Source: Cladopsammia gracilis
Taxonomy: Eukaryota; Cnidaria; Anthozoa; Scleractinia; Dendrophylliidae
NCBI GenBank assembly: GCA_022457155.1
Contig: JAJGOT010000475.1
Coordinates: 293,501 to 357,500 of the forward strand
Length of the DNA: 64,000 nucleotides
Direction: 5' to 3'
A program made the position numbers and the translations under genes. How positions within the stretch are numbered: the first letter of the stretch is position 1; every line of letters starts with the position of its first letter. Under the pieces are notes generated by a model. That model saw nothing but the letters and a program-made list of their open reading frames with translations. It did no database searches and was not told where the DNA came from. Positions 43,401 through 54,700 of this stretch are shown here, piece after piece.

Positions 43401-44230
43401 CTTGTACAATGAGATACCAGGTGCGAACCTAGTTTGTTTGTTTGTTTGTTTGTTCGGGAGGAGTACTAGTACTAGGATAATCTGAATGAATTAAATTGAT
43501 GAACATATTCAAATGTAACACGCACAATATAAATTGATTTTATTATTTTTATTATTTATTATTAACCAATTGCAACTGGCCAGAGTTCGGGATCCGTGGC
43601 GCTGGCCAAAAGGATCGCGGCTCAGGGGACGAGAATGATGGATGATGAGCGGTTGAACTAATTTATCGTCAACTGAAAACGAAGGGGTTTGACTGCACAG
43701 ACAGACCAATCGTGAATAGTAGTTGACTTTTCAGAAGTAGCCAATCACAAGTCTGATCATTGCTTAACACCATAACTGTGAAATTTGAAGTGAACTTAAT
43801 TGTCAACTGAGCCATATATGAGATGAAGAGGTTGAATGTTTGAAGATATTTATAAAGAAATGACCAAAATGTTACTTATTGACAACGCCCAATTGAGCAC
43901 TTATTGTACGAAACGGCTAGTTTATAAACTGTCCATTTATCTTTTTATTCAGAGAAAAGAAGCTCCAGCTTTCTTCTCGTCCAAAGCCAGGCAACTTTAA
44001 TAGGTCACGTGATGTATGCACGTGCCAAGGTCAGCAACCTGGTCTGTTCGCTATATTGTGCACGTGACTTCAACTGCCAATCATACAACTACTATCGGGA
44101 GCGAGGGACTTGTGAGCTGAACAACGATGCGACCGTGAACAATGCTAAAGGACTGGTGCCTAACAGAGATGTAGATTACTACGAGAAGCTGGAACCAAAG
44201 TTGAAAAGGTCACATGACCAAGCGAGATGA
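37490..44230 (+). CDS. Secreted PA14 + apple/PAN-like protein, six exons
   Basis: Predicted secreted protein of 287 residues. Exons are 37490-37549, 37698-37722 (25-nt micro-exon), 38879-39057, 42196-42341, 43245-43420 and 43953-44230; every phase matches and the stop is TGA. Residues 1-20 (MKTSGCRKTMLWVFAFIFAL) are a signal peptide. From about residue 30 comes a PA14-type beta-barrel: GVTREIWQSLPGNHVSNLTS, NIGDDYGQRLTAFYRAPETG, YLFYMTCRDECELWMSTDD, then NAAQISSPINLVIGEFYLMQ and DHLRVGVLQPSG. The C-terminal ~90 residues have four cysteines in an apple/PAN-like pattern: VCSLYCARDFNCQSYNYY and GTCELNNDA. PA14 domains bind carbohydrates in several families; the apple domain suggests protein or sugar binding. 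There is no transmembrane segment. I infer an extracellular lectin-like or matrix role, not a known enzyme. Confidence 0.85.
37698..37722 (+). CDS. 25-nt micro-exon of the PA14/apple gene
   Basis: Bounded by acceptor ttataaatag and donor GTAAGA, reading TGG AGA GAC TTC AGC ATT GCG CAA G. It enters in phase 0 and leaves in phase 1. Without it the signal-peptide exon (phase 0) cannot join the next exon, which must be entered in phase 1. Its presence restores one frame through all six exons, which is the main evidence that it is real. Confidence 0.75.
39080..39291. mobile_element. MITE with CCTAGACTGCTAG ends
   Basis: Perfect 12-13 bp inverted ends (CCTAGACTGCTAG at 39080, CTAGCAGTCTAGG ending at 39291). 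The interior is GC-rich with GAGCGAGCGAACGAGCC and complementary short motifs. Noncoding. Confidence 0.7.
39509..39671. mobile_element. Folded MITE (long hairpin)
   Basis: Arms at about 39509-39572 and 39605-39671 are near-complete complements: GACAATATTCGTATTCACAG / GAGAATACGAATATTGTC outside, ATTGAACTGGAACTAGC / GCTAGTTCCAGTTCAAT inside, GTCGAGGCTCATGCGAGGGA innermost. Confidence 0.8.
39979..40149. mobile_element. MITE with about 40-bp inverted ends
   Basis: The left end ATTCCATTTTATCGTGTGTC then AGTTATAGATCACAG pairs with the right end CTGTGATCTATAACTGAAC and AAGATGGAATCT with few mismatches. Noncoding. Confidence 0.75.
40267..40710. mobile_element. MITE with ATTACACTT ends and TCGCGA-rich interior
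   Basis: Inverted ends of about 39 bp: ATTACACTTTATTTTCGCGA on the left, CGCCAAAATGAAGTGTAAT on the right, with TTTCGCGATTTT and AAATCGCGAAATT just inside. More TCGCGAAAATTAAG motifs recur near 40590 and 40632. Confidence 0.75.
40827..40927. mobile_element. Very short MITE, GGGATCGTTTGGGTAACCA ends
   Basis: About 100 bp. The left end CTGGGATCGTTTGGGTAACC and the right end GGTTACCCAAACGATCCCAG are perfect inverted repeats of 20 bp. Confidence 0.8.
41375..42172 (+). mobile_element. Rearranged SINE with a triplicated 78-bp body and two nested insertions
   Basis: Same SINE body as 34456-34748. The block from GTGTTGTT to GTACATTGCCA is repeated three times at an exact 78-bp period (41398, 41476, 41554). 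The body is then interrupted by an inverted-repeat element (about 41686-41902, ends TAGGCCATATGCATG / CATACATAAGGCCTA) and again by an ACGGCCACCTCC-rich element (about 41940-42120). The SINE tail GGGTTAAGCTCCAGCCACG resumes at about 42126 and ends some 20 nt before the splice acceptor of PA14 exon 4. Confidence 0.7.
42640..42772 (-). pseudogene. Penelope-like retroelement coding fragment (minus)
   Basis: The minus-strand frame reads HFKALAKDDRTSAIADHVN then TTGHNIEWDCFD, the conserved C-terminal region of Penelope-like elements that accompanies their GIY-YIG endonuclease. No reverse transcriptase is nearby, so it is a dead fragment. It lies head-to-head with a similar plus-strand fragment. 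Confidence 0.6.
42779..42924 (+). pseudogene. Penelope-like retroelement C-terminal fragment (plus)
   Basis: The frame reads AYNIKWDYYDILASGKTDFH then CEIKETLFIQELKPAFYANV and SSEKLML, ending at a TAG (42922-42924). The WD..DILA...D...KIKETL.I..LKPA.N pattern is the typical Penelope-like C-terminus. About 110 nt after the stop comes a degenerate hammerhead, as expected at the 3' terminal repeat of such elements. It is truncated at its 5' side. Confidence 0.65.
43031..43072 (+). ncRNA. Degenerate hammerhead motif after the Penelope-like fragment
   Basis: Read on the plus strand: CACTT (helix I), TTGAAAA in place of CUGANGA, helix II GTATG-TAGTAG-CATAC (five pairs), GAAA, CGTC, AAGTG (helix I closing strand, perfect pairing with CACTT). 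Helices and GAAA survive but two core positions are changed, so it is likely inactive. Confidence 0.5.
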
Positions 44231-44884
44231 TTAATTAAATACTTCACTCCCACCACAAGCCAATTTAACAAAGCAACAAAAATATTTTGAGGTTAATAGG
44301 GCTAATAGAACTTGGGCGAGAAAAAGGGAGATAGATATTAGCTGTCAATGGGTGCTAGGACCTTCCAATTCCTCTGCTTTTGAAACAGTGGCGCCATTTT
44401 GAACGTGGTGAAGGTTCGGGGTACTGAAGATCTTGGATTTTCAAATCCAAAGTGGGAACTCATCTGGTTGCTTAGGCTATCGTGACTTTTAAGTTACCAT
44501 CCATTCTCGTCCCCAGAGCCCATGACCCTCTTAGCCGCTGGTGCTTGGGTACAAACCACAAGGGCTGATCCTCGTTCTCAGGCTCCGGCGGCTAAGAGAG
44601 CCACTGCTCTGGGACGATAATGGTTACTAGACGTTTCCAGGCTATCGCTTTGTGAATTATCAGTGATGAACATCAGTGATAAGTATAACGGAGACAGAAA
44701 AGGTGAGAGAGCTCTCTCTTTTTTCCTGCTAAAATTTGTTATCGTCATGCTCGACACCTTTTTCTCTGTTCATCACCAAGTACACACATGCGCCCACGAA
44801 GGGTTGCGGTGTACGCATGCGCAATTGGTCGCCGCGTAATGAAAATTGCGACCAGCAACGAGTTTATCCGACACATTACACAGT

Positions 44885-45149
44885 GTAAAACCCCGGCTAA
44901 ACGTTGTAACATTGTTGTACGACATTTTGTTGGTTCAACAATGTTAGAACGTTTAGCACCCTGTGTTAGATGATGTTTAACCAACATTTTTTGTTGAATG
45001 AATCAGTTTTGACTTCGATCAAACATTTTCGCTGACTTTTAACAATGTTGGAGCGACGTTGAATGACATTTAGCTGCCCGTCCAGCATTGCTATACAACA
45101 AATGTCGGACGTGTTGTATAACAATGTTAGAACTTAAGCCGGGGCTTAA
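44885..45149. mobile_element. MITE with CCCCGGCTTAA-type ends
   Basis: The left end AAAACCCCGGCTAAACG and the right end CTTAAGCCGGGGCTTA are inverted. The interior repeats AACATTGTTG and AACAATGTTAGAAC in both orientations. Noncoding. Confidence 0.7.
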
Positions 45150-46131
45150 CAGCGATGTTAGTGGTGCAGGTCTCTAGCGTCACAGATTTCAGATAGGCCT
45201 GTGAGTGGGCTTGCTGTTAAGAACAGGAACCTCAGTGGAAATGGTAGCATAGCCTGCCACATATTTTTTAGGTGTCGTAAATTAGTAAAGGGGATTTTTC
45301 GAGGCCTCGGTTACAGTAATTTACCAGCATAAAAATAAAGTTATCCTTCAACAATGTTCTTAACGTCAATCTTGTGACTGTATAGTTTTGTTTTTGGTAA
45401 TCAAATCCTCAGGATTAGTGTCTTTTGCAGCTTTTTATTATTTTTTTTTTAACCCTATGATCTGCACTGTAGAATATTCCAGAATATTTCACGTTACTTT
45501 ACCACGGATCCTAAAAGAATACGCATAGCCAGCGGTAACTCGAAACAATATACACCTTATTACATGATGTACTGAGCTAGGTAGTCTATTCTTGCGTAAT
45601 TTTAATCCATTTTTCTGGTCCCTTTTTTCTTTTACAGACGAAAAATTTAAATGATCTGACTTGGAATTTTTCAAAAGAAAGGTACCCTTCCTTATTCTAT
45701 CTGCATTCTTATTCGATACATAGGTTTAAAGCGTCACATAAACCCTCAAGGCCTTATCTAGACTGCATGCGAGCAGTCTCTTTTCCTAATCTTTTTCGGG
45801 CGCGATGTGTGACGATCAAAGGGCGAGTGGCGAGTGGAAAGCCGCGAGAATAGCGGGCTCTCCTTGTTTTTACACTCTATTTGCATAATTATTACATTTG
45901 CGGTCGCGCCAAGGATCTGAGGGAAAAAGACCGACTTCCCACAGTCTTGGCCTTAAGACTATCCAGACTATCCATGTACTAGGTCTATTGTGGAAGCTAA
46001 AATTTGTCATGATCTCCCTGCAGCCAACTCTCCTTTTGGTCAGCGCCACGGATCAGGGATCTGGTGACGAGAATTGTAGGTTCGAGCATTCAAAAGGATC
46101 TGGAGACGAGAATACGAATATTCTTGGTTTG

Positions 46132-46142
<11 letters not shown>

Positions 46143-46162
<20 letters not shown>

Positions 46163-46219
46163 CACCTACAAAAGAATTTTGATGAATTTCTTTTGTTCTG
46201 GCACCAACATGGCCGCCAT
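46143..46219. repeat. Hairpin with GGCGGCCATGTTGG arms
   Basis: GGCGGCCATGTTGGAGGACA and CTGGCACCAACATGGCCGCC form the arms, with AAAAGAATTTTGATGAATTTC between. Small folded repeat, noncoding. Confidence 0.7.
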
Positions 46220-47534
46220 GGCCTTTGTCATTTGAGTCCCACGGGACTGAAGGTCACGTGATTGCAAACCCTTTATAGGCCAGGCGGTGTGCGTCACGAC
46301 TTGCAATGCCCCATGGGTTAATTTGTGGAGTGGCTCATTTTCCCTTCGTCTCGACGGAGTGAGCATCTCCTACGTTTGCGTTATTTAGCCTGAATTTAAA
46401 TCTAGCGCCTTTTCTTTGGTAAAGTAATCAAATATACAAGTCTACAAACGCAAAAATACTTCGTAAAGGCCGATTTTTTCTATTCATTGACGTTGTTGTT
46501 TTGCAGGGAACGGCAAAGAAATGTACCAAAATGTAAAACGCACGTGCAACACGTGGAGAGGCATTGTTTTCGCTTATTAAACCTATTGTTTTGTATTGTT
46601 AGTCACCAGGAGACCTAGGCGAGTTGGTGAACTTATCAATTTTGAACGGCTTCAACCATGAAAACTAAAAGCGGTAGACCTGGGTAGACCCCGAAATTCT
46701 CAAACAAGAAAGGCTAAATTAACTGTATGTCCCAAATTATTGACGAAAAACAAACGTGTAAAGGAATGAGAAGTCTAAGAAAAGGTGTGAAAGTTCAGTT
46801 TACGATAATGTGGCAACTGAACCGAGTAGGTTTACTTTGAGATCAGCTAAGGCAGTCATTGTGCTCGAATGTAACATTTAATTGTAGCCATAACTATTTC
46901 TCTTTAAATCTGCCTTTAAATATTTTTAATTGACATCGCTGAAATCCTTGAAAAGGAACAATTTTTTCAACTCCACGCGCTGAAATAGCTTCTTGTTTGC
47001 CGCGAGGACTATTTTTTAAACAATGGCTTTCTATTGGTCAAATCTCGTGACGCACACCGCCTGGGGCAATTTATCGCGTTCGAAGTATCATGTTGGTTTT
47101 CCTGTGGTTTAAGTGCAGTAAAATTTGAGATTTTGGGGTGGCCGGTCTTCCAAATGGCCGCCCCTATTGTTTTTTTTCAGGGGCTCATTCCTTCGAACGC
47201 GTCTCCACAATCTGTGATTACAGCTAGTTTATAAAACTGTGAAAATGAAACGAAAACCGATCTAAAAATCCCTGCCATATTGTTTTAATTTGTTTTTCTG
47301 TGTTTATTTTGGCCGTTTGTGGCTCGCGAAGGCGGTATTTTGAAAAGGAGAGAAAGAGAACAACTTTTGAGCGAGTCGAACCGTTATTTTGAAAATACAG
47401 CCTCCGCGAATCACACGAGTTTTCATTTCATTTTCATCAGTTTTAACGGCCCTAAAAACCGATACGACCATTACAGCACAGCACGCCACACAAAGAGGAG
47501 ATGGTAAACCTGTGGTAAAGCGCACCCGGCAAGG

Positions 47535-47982
47535 GTTAACACTCGTTTCCATATCTCAAACTGACGTTGGACACCATGTGAGGGTTTACATAACGTAATA
47601 TTTTTCATCGTTATACCGCAGTACTGACGTACACGAGAACAGAACTCCATTTATTGGACAGAGAACTGAGAGAATAGAGCTCCGATTATTAAAGCAAAGA
47701 GTTTAGCATTGATCTACAGTGTTTAGCACTGATTTGAAAACAGTTAGCTTTCATTTATTGTTATGGTAACTATAAATATGTTAAAAATTACAGCTCCCGG
47801 CAGCTAATCCACGTTGGTATATTGGATAAGGATATTAGTTACGAAACGAACGACTCGGGTTCGAGGCATACACTATTCTGATCTTTTTTCTAATTTTACT
47901 CTTTAGTGTGAAAAAGGATTTACTTCATGTAACTTAAAGTGAAAAGGAAAAGTCAGTTTGAGATATGGAAACGAGTGTTAAC
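47535..47982. mobile_element. Element with perfect 31-bp inverted ends and a tRNA-like interior
   Basis: The ends at 47535-47565 (GTTAACACTCGTTTCCATAT...) and 47952-47982 are perfect reverse complements over 31 bp. Just inside the left end is GTTGGACACC...ACATAACGTAAT, which resembles the inner terminal sequence of the elements at 32351-32671 and 56331-56646. Around 47810-47870 is a tRNA-like block with GTTGGTATATTGGATAAGG (A-box-like) and CTCGGGTTCGAGGC (B box). No protein is encoded. Confidence 0.75.
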
Positions 47983-48634
47983 CGCGCACTAAAGCAGTCT
48001 GAAGTTGTCTTCTCGCCCTACCCCCTGTGGGCGCCGGCGGCCGACACTCTAGTTCAGACTAACCAAAGCACTTACTTTAAGACCAGCGCAGAATTGCACA
48101 CGAAGCTTTCAAAAACTGGCATTTTAATATCTCCTTTCCACATATATTCTACCTATAAACTTAACACTTTCTTACACTTTATCTTACGAGGCGCTTTTTT
48201 TACATGTAATTCTTCATATCAAACAATACGGTGCCTCTTTCTACGTAATCTCTACAGGAATAGCAAAAATGTAAAATTTTAACTTCCATGTTTTGTTTTG
48301 TTAATTCTACAAAAAGCTCTTTTTTCCAGAAATACTTCCTATGTTGTGGACGAACTAAACTTTACATATATTACAATGATTAGTAACTTGTTTTATAATA
48401 ATTTGCAACAGTCCATAACAGCAGTCAGTATCGCATTCCAGAGCCACCAATAAGCCTGTTGTTGCACGATGAAAACGTGGGCAGTTTTTATAACGAGTAT
48501 GAAAACACTATTTGAAACGACGTGAGAACTAGCGAAAAACGAACCTGTTTCAGTGACATTCTTTGAGGTTAAAAGTATAAGCCTTTGAAAACAGGAAAGG
48601 GTAGGTGAATAAGAAAAGTGAAGCTGTTGAAAAA

Positions 48635-49535
48635 CCCGGGTGGGGGGACTCCCATAGAAAAATGAAGGGGTGCTCCGGCAAACAAAATCCACCGTACGAA
48701 AAAAGATGGCGGCTGTTCATTTTACAACAATACCTTGCGGACCTAACAGCACATAAGGCACAAAGAAAGCCAAACTTTTACAATATTTGTTCCAGTACTA
48801 AGGACAATGTGTAGACAAGGTTTGAAGATTTTATAACTTTTCTTTACATTTTTATGAACGTTTTTAAGGTTTTTGTGCGCTTAGAATTATGGGTAAATGT
48901 ACCAGTCGCCATCTTTTTTCCTACGCTGGATTGTGAAACCACCCAGGATTATCATGATCTCGTTTTGCCATTACTTAATGGTACTAAAACATAAACTGCC
49001 ATTTTTACAATTATGATTGGCTATTAAGTGAAACAAGTTTAAAAGCGGCCATGCCACCAAATTTTAGTATCACTTTTAAAAGCCACCAAACCTATAAACA
49101 ATAGTCCAGTTTTGTTAAGAATGGGTATATAAATGCACTGAAAATATAAACAACTGTCGGTGGTCACGGATGGGCAAAATGAAAATGGATTGCAACCTAA
49201 AAGTTCTTACCCCATGTCTTTGAAAAATCGATAAAAGTTCGCTGTGGTAAGCACTTCGTTTACAATTTAACCATATTTCACCCTCGATTTGAATTTTAGC
49301 ATGAGCAAAGGTACTTTAGAATAATTTTAGAACAAGTTTGACTATAAAACGGCAAACGGCATTGATGACACAGCCCTTTTAAGAAAGCACTGACCCTTTC
49401 AGGCGCCACCAGCCGAAACTGTATTCACTTTGAAGTTAAACACCATCAACGGGACTAAAAAAAAAAACGCTTTTTAACCTCTAAAAGAAACCTCAAGCAC
49501 CCCTGCCAGTTTTGAGTGGGAATCACCCCGGGAGA
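48635..49535. mobile_element. Inverted-repeat element with CCCGGGTGGGGGGACTCCCA ends
   Basis: The left end GGGGGGACTCCCATAGAAA then AGGGGTGCTCCGG is mirrored on the right by CACCCCTGCCAG ... GGAATCACCCCGGGAGAAAC. The ends are imperfect. Its style matches the G/C-ended elements at 6893-7200 and 9414-9712. Confidence 0.45.
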
Positions 49536-49599
49536 AACCCCCACACTATCGATGGGAAGTAGAACACTGCCCAAACAGGACAACTGTTAATTAATCTAG

Positions 49600-49605
49600 T
49601 TTATT
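49600..49605 (-). terminator. Candidate ARID1 poly(A) signal
   Basis: AATAAA on the minus strand about 185 nt downstream of the ARID1 stop codon. This is the first canonical hexamer I see there; cDNA 3' ends would be needed to confirm it. Confidence 0.4.
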
Positions 49606-49787
49606 AAAGTAAACACACTAATCAAATTTCCCTATATTTTTATGGCTTGGCCACAACTACACACGTACACAAGACAAAACGGACTTGCTCTTGGAGAACA
49701 AAAGTGGTTTCTAACTGCTTGAAAATTCCTTCACCGTTTCGAAAAAAAAAAACAAGGAAGCGAAATAACGCCGCGCCTCGCAGTAAA

Positions 49788-51706
49788 TCACCTTGATAAA
49801 TAGAACAGAATCTCGGCCAAATGACCTGTTATCATACTGTCTAAGACTCTCATGATCGCAAGGCGCAGGATACGCTGTTGAAAAGGCAGGAAGAGTGCAC
49901 GATTTGAGCGAATCCGGGCCAAGCACACCAGCGTGGAGGCCGCCCTGCGTAACATGTCCACGCTCGTCCCGCAAAAGTTCTCCGAATGAAAGCCAGCCTG
50001 CGCCAGAGCGCTGCCAGATGAATAGGCACTCATGCTGGAGGCCGCATCCTCGATAAATTCTAACAACATTGAAATGCAAGCTTTGCTGTCTCCGAAACCC
50101 ACGAAGGAATTCTCTCCTTGTGCAAGGTTGGACAGAAGAACGAGGGCAAGTTCACGCGTCACCGGGTTACCTCTCTCGCCAACAAGACGAACCAACATGT
50201 TGTACAACTCGTCAACGCGCGTCAGCGGCGGCGATGAAAGGATCATGTCCACGTTTGATTCCAATATGCTCATCTTGGCCAGAGCCTCGAGGGCAAGCTG
50301 TCTTGGGGATAGCGAGGTACCTGGAGTGGCTGTAGGCATAGGGTCTTGAGCAGCAGCAGATGGACAAACAAACCAGTGAAGCAGCCCATCGAGTAGCGGC
50401 AAACTGATGGCTTCAGGGTACAGGGACAAGTCGAGCTGACCCGCCATATTGGCTGTGATTACCAAGGCGTTCTCACGCAAACCCTCCAAACAATACCACC
50501 ACCAGTCACGACGATCATCGCTTGGGCATTCAACCTCAATATCATCTTGGAGATACGAGTGCCGGTACGGCACACGCGTGGCATGTTTATGATGCAGTAA
50601 CAGCAGGCGGCCCACGATCAACAGCAAGCCCGGGTGACGCGACATTTCAGCGTCGTTTCCTGGAACGAAAGAAAGTCCTCGGAGGATGTTCGACACGCAG
50701 AGACAACGACGCGACACAGCGTCTTGGCTCTCAGTCCTCAAACAGAGCGGTGTGTCCTCTTTGCCGCACGATTGCTCTTCAACAACTGGTTTCTGTTTCA
50801 CATTTATTTTACTAACAACTTCTCTTTGAATATATGAGTCTGATTCGGAATCTTCGGGGTCCGAATCCAGGTCTAAATCGAGTTCGTTTTTTAATTTAGC
50901 GGTGAACTGTTCTTCCTCGCTTTCCTCTCTACATTTGCCGTTCTTTTCCAGTTTAAGTTCCTCTGGAGATTTCTCTTCCTTTTTAACGACAATATCAGGT
51001 TTAGATTCAGGGTCGTCCTCGCATATAACATGACAATGAGAATCCTTTTTAAGTTCTGTACAATTCCCAACACACTTTCTCTGCCTTGAACAATTCATGT
51101 CCATACACAAACTCTCCGACTTCCTCTCATCAATTCTGGAGAGCTGTGTTTTGTCACTCTCAATTTTCATCTCTTTTTCGTGGTTCAAATCCTCGGAATG
51201 CTCTACGCCCTCATCAGAGTTCATTTTGTTACTCTCGTAGTTCTGCTCACCCAGCATTGAGCCCATATGCGTCTGAATATGCAGAGTTGTGTCTCCACCC
51301 CCCATGAGCCAGTCACTCGAACCACTATGGAATCCCTCCTTGGGAAACTCGAACGTGGAACCCACGAGCACAGCAGTGAAACTCCGCCTGGCATTGCGAT
51401 TGATCTCTTCGATCTCCTCTTCTTCCTCCGTGCTGGTCTGGTTCTTATTTTCCTCTCCTTTTGCTAGCTCTAATACCTTTGTACCCACGCTGATCTCGCT
51501 CTCTTCAAACGTACCGAAAATCTCGATCAAATACCGTCGGAAATGATCTATTAGGTTGTCCAGGAGACCCGGCAGTTGCGATAACATGAAGTACGCCACG
51601 GTATTGTCGTCATATAGCAGGATGTTGAGGGTATCAAGAGCCCAGGTCGCCTCCGATAACAAACCGGATTTTAATGACATCATCACTCGCCATGCTTCCA
51701 CGGGGC
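49788..51706 (-). CDS. ARID1: ARID1 last exon: BAF250_C region with an acidic, Cys-containing insert
   Basis: Acceptor ttcctttccag, 639 codons. It begins GPVEAWRVMMSLKSGLLSEA and TWALDTLNILLYDDNTVAYF, matching the vertebrate EAWRVMMSLKSGLL..STWALDTINILLYDD block. After about 100 residues the conserved region is split by a highly charged linker of about 270 residues rich in E, K, D and S, with a cluster of cysteines (CMDMNCSRQRKCVGNC, CHVICEDD). Conservation resumes at RCLCVSNILRGLSFVPGNDA and HPGLLLIVGRLLLLHH and continues with RELALVLLSNLAQG to the end. Known function of this region: docking to the ATPase and core subunits and, in vertebrates, an armadillo-like fold; here that is inference from homology. 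Confidence 0.92.
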
Positions 51707-54700
51707 CTGGAAAGGAAAACAAACAGGTTATATTGACCCTTTTAAACACGAAGTTCCGGTATTAAAGGAGCCTGGCCTGGCCATTCTCACCTCCAGTCGT
51801 CAATCAACCACTGAAGCATTAACAACTGGCAAAAGCATGCGTCATTACTAAAACCATTGCTAACACAATTTGGAAAAACTTTATGAGTTATATCAGGAGT
51901 CTTTATGAACTTCTATTTCTTTTTTTGCTTCGGTAAAATCTTGGTTTAATAAGATTTTTGAAGCAAATTATATTAAAAGGACGCGCAAGTTAACCACGTT
52001 TTGTGACTGAAAGACGCCTTAACTTGCATTTCACACCCAAAAGTTATGAAATGGAGGAGGAGCCTTTTAAACCGGAACTTCGTGTTTAATGCTAGAAACA
52101 AAATAGGTTTTGGTTTTACGATACTCAATAGGCAACTTCGAAAAATACCATAATCAGTCCTTTCAAACCTCCCTTTTGATCGGACATTTTACAAAATTGG
52201 TCGGACATCCGCTATTTTTTATTTTTCCTGAGACACATTCGGTGAGCATACACGACGTGCTATAAGTAGTTTTGCAATGCATTGCAGGGCGATTTCAAAC
52301 GACACGGCCTTTTCTGAATTTTATCGAATCAAGAGAGCCGTTTACAACAAAATAAATCGTACAAACAGCATAAATTCTTATTGTAATGTTTTTGGAATCA
52401 AACGCGATGAGTAAAGAAGTCTTTCGAGGCAAAAGCTAAGTAATTTTTGTGCTCGGTCACCATGTCCGAGCACATGTTTCCAGCACTGATAATACTCGTT
52501 AAAGTGCAGGTTTGGGTGTTGCTTGATGAAAGCCTGATTTTTCCAATTTCTTTTGTTTTCAGCACGAACTGCATGTGCTATGCTATGCTAATTAAACATT
52601 ACACATAAGCTTTATTGCCAACCTACATCTCCCATTTATAAATATTATTTATCGTTACTCAGCTCGATTAGCTTTTTAGTTATTCTGAGTGATATTACCT
52701 ATTTTTGTTTATAATTCTATATTGTAAAAATGTTCTTTGCAAAGTATGGTAATAAAGTGTGTTGTTGTTGTTGTTGTTGCTTCAACTTCGTGGCAATTTG
52801 CATACGGTGCAAATTTGTATTCGAACACAATGCTACGTCCTCGCATTCCTACATGTACTCTGGATTCCATTGTGCCATTCTAATAAAGGAAACTTGAATA
52901 ATTACATCTCGGTGAGGCAACACTGCACATAAAATATTATGGTATTTTTTGAAATGGGCTATTGCTCTATCAATGTATGATCGAGCGTACAGGTCATAGA
53001 AATTAGGGAAATGATCACCGAACATGAAATGAAAAAAAATTGTCTTAATGTTTAATAAACACGGAGCGAGCCTACATAATGAGGCTGAGGTGTTCAGCTT
53101 GTCAATCACAAATCCCACCGGGGTTGTTTTCTCTAACCATTTTTTTTTATTTTTGTTAATAAATTTTCACGGCGGCCATGTTGGTGGTCACAAACAATAA
53201 ACCTCGCTCCGTGTTTAAACAAGTCAACTTCTCTAAATTGTTACTACAACAAATGTATGGGCACCAGTAAAGAAAATTTGTTGTTGACATCGAGGCCTAA
53301 AGGACGTAACTCTGTATTCATGTGGCGCCTTTTCATTCTTAGTCTTGTTGTTAAAAGTCAGTACTGGAAATCGAAAAGTAGCTTGCATGCAGGCGTCTAT
53401 TCCTTTGTTTCACGCGGAAAAATGATTCATTTTTTCGTGTGAAGCAAACGAAGAAGGAGACGACTGCACGTAGGCCAACAAAAAGGTTGTCCAACGTACC
53501 TAAGTCTCTAGACGTGAGCTTGCGTTTCTTAGTGAAGACTGGTCTGGTGGTCTCAACACAGTCATTAGGAAAGGGCATGTCTCTCTTTACAGCCTGCTGC
53601 AGCTGTTGCTGTGGCTGTTGCTGCTGCAGTGGTTGTGTTGGTTGTTGGTGAGCATACTTCATCTTCTGTGAGGTTTGCAGTGGCTGCGCCACGGGTTGCC
53701 GAGACGAGGGAGACGGTGAGGGACTGGGGCGATACGGTGGAGTGGCGGGTGAATATTGGCTTTGTTGGCGGCTTGGGTATGAGCCATAAGGAGGCGCTGG
53801 GGAGAACTGGGGCGGAGGAACGCTAGTCGAACGCGCGCCTCTGCCGCTGTGAGCTCCAGGAGGATAATCAACCATGTGCTCTGGTTCTGTTGATGGGCTA
53901 TACTGAGAGCCCCATAATGGGTGCATCTTTTCCTGGGGGCTCGCACTGGGCATCATGGAGTGGGGTGATGAGAGAGGCCCCATCAATGATGGGCTTGCAC
54001 GCTGCGGGTACTGCGAATGTGGAAAGGTGGTTGCTGGGTGTCCTGCTTGTGTGTTGGACTGTTGAAAGTACGGCGACATGGACGAAGGTCCTGGATACCT
54101 GTTACGCTGCGACATCATGTACGAAGGGAGCCCTCCCTGGGGGTGATTCGGTAAGCTATGTCTTCTTTCGCCACCGTACGGGTACTGGGACATTCCAAAC
54201 GAATTGGGAGGAGTGGGTTGGTTCATTTGAAAATTACCAGAACTGTCCCTAAACTCCGAGAAAAATTTACTGGCGTTGTCGTAGCTCGTTTCTGAGTATC
54301 CATCCCTGGAATTATAGCTCGGAGGTAGCCCACTGGAAGAAGACTCGTTTGTCATTGAAGCGTACGATCCGTGAATGGACGAAGTTTCCGCTGGTCTCTG
54401 ACTCTGAGTAAGACTGTTCGTGGGTATTATGGCCTCCGAACAAGTCACGGTAGCATTTGGAGGTGGAATACCCGAGCCTTCAAGGAGGTTGATCTTGATG
54501 TCATCAATTGAGTTTGTTTTGGTGTGTTTCATTTCGAAAGACAGCAGATATCGGGAATACTGATTACGAAGAACATTCGCAATATTCGGGTTGTCTGTGG
54601 GGAGGTTTAAAGCCGCTAAAACGTCTTGCCACAGCTTTCTCCTGACGACCTAGAGAATAGAGCAAGCCAAGGGAACATTTACTAGCTGATATAGAGCAGT

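Larger units (their letters stand above)
44231..49787. other. Intergenic region between the PA14/apple gene and ARID1
   Basis: No gene is supportable. Contents: a paired inverted CTCTTAGCCGCTGG/CGGCGGCTAAGAGAG segment near 44525-44600, a MITE at 44885-45149, a hairpin with GGCGGCCATGTTGG/CCAACATGGCCGCC at 46145-46217, an inverted pair GGCGGTGTGCGTCACGA near 46283 and its complement near 47050, the tRNA-bearing element at 47535-47982, and a G/C-ended element at about 48635-49535. A TTTATT at 49600-49605 (AATAAA on the minus strand) lies about 185 nt past the ARID1 stop and could be its poly(A) signal. Confidence 0.5.

Noticed and set aside
49711..50079. 122-codon minus-strand frame over the ARID1 3' end
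   Set aside because: Out-of-frame overlap with the conserved ARID1 C-terminus.
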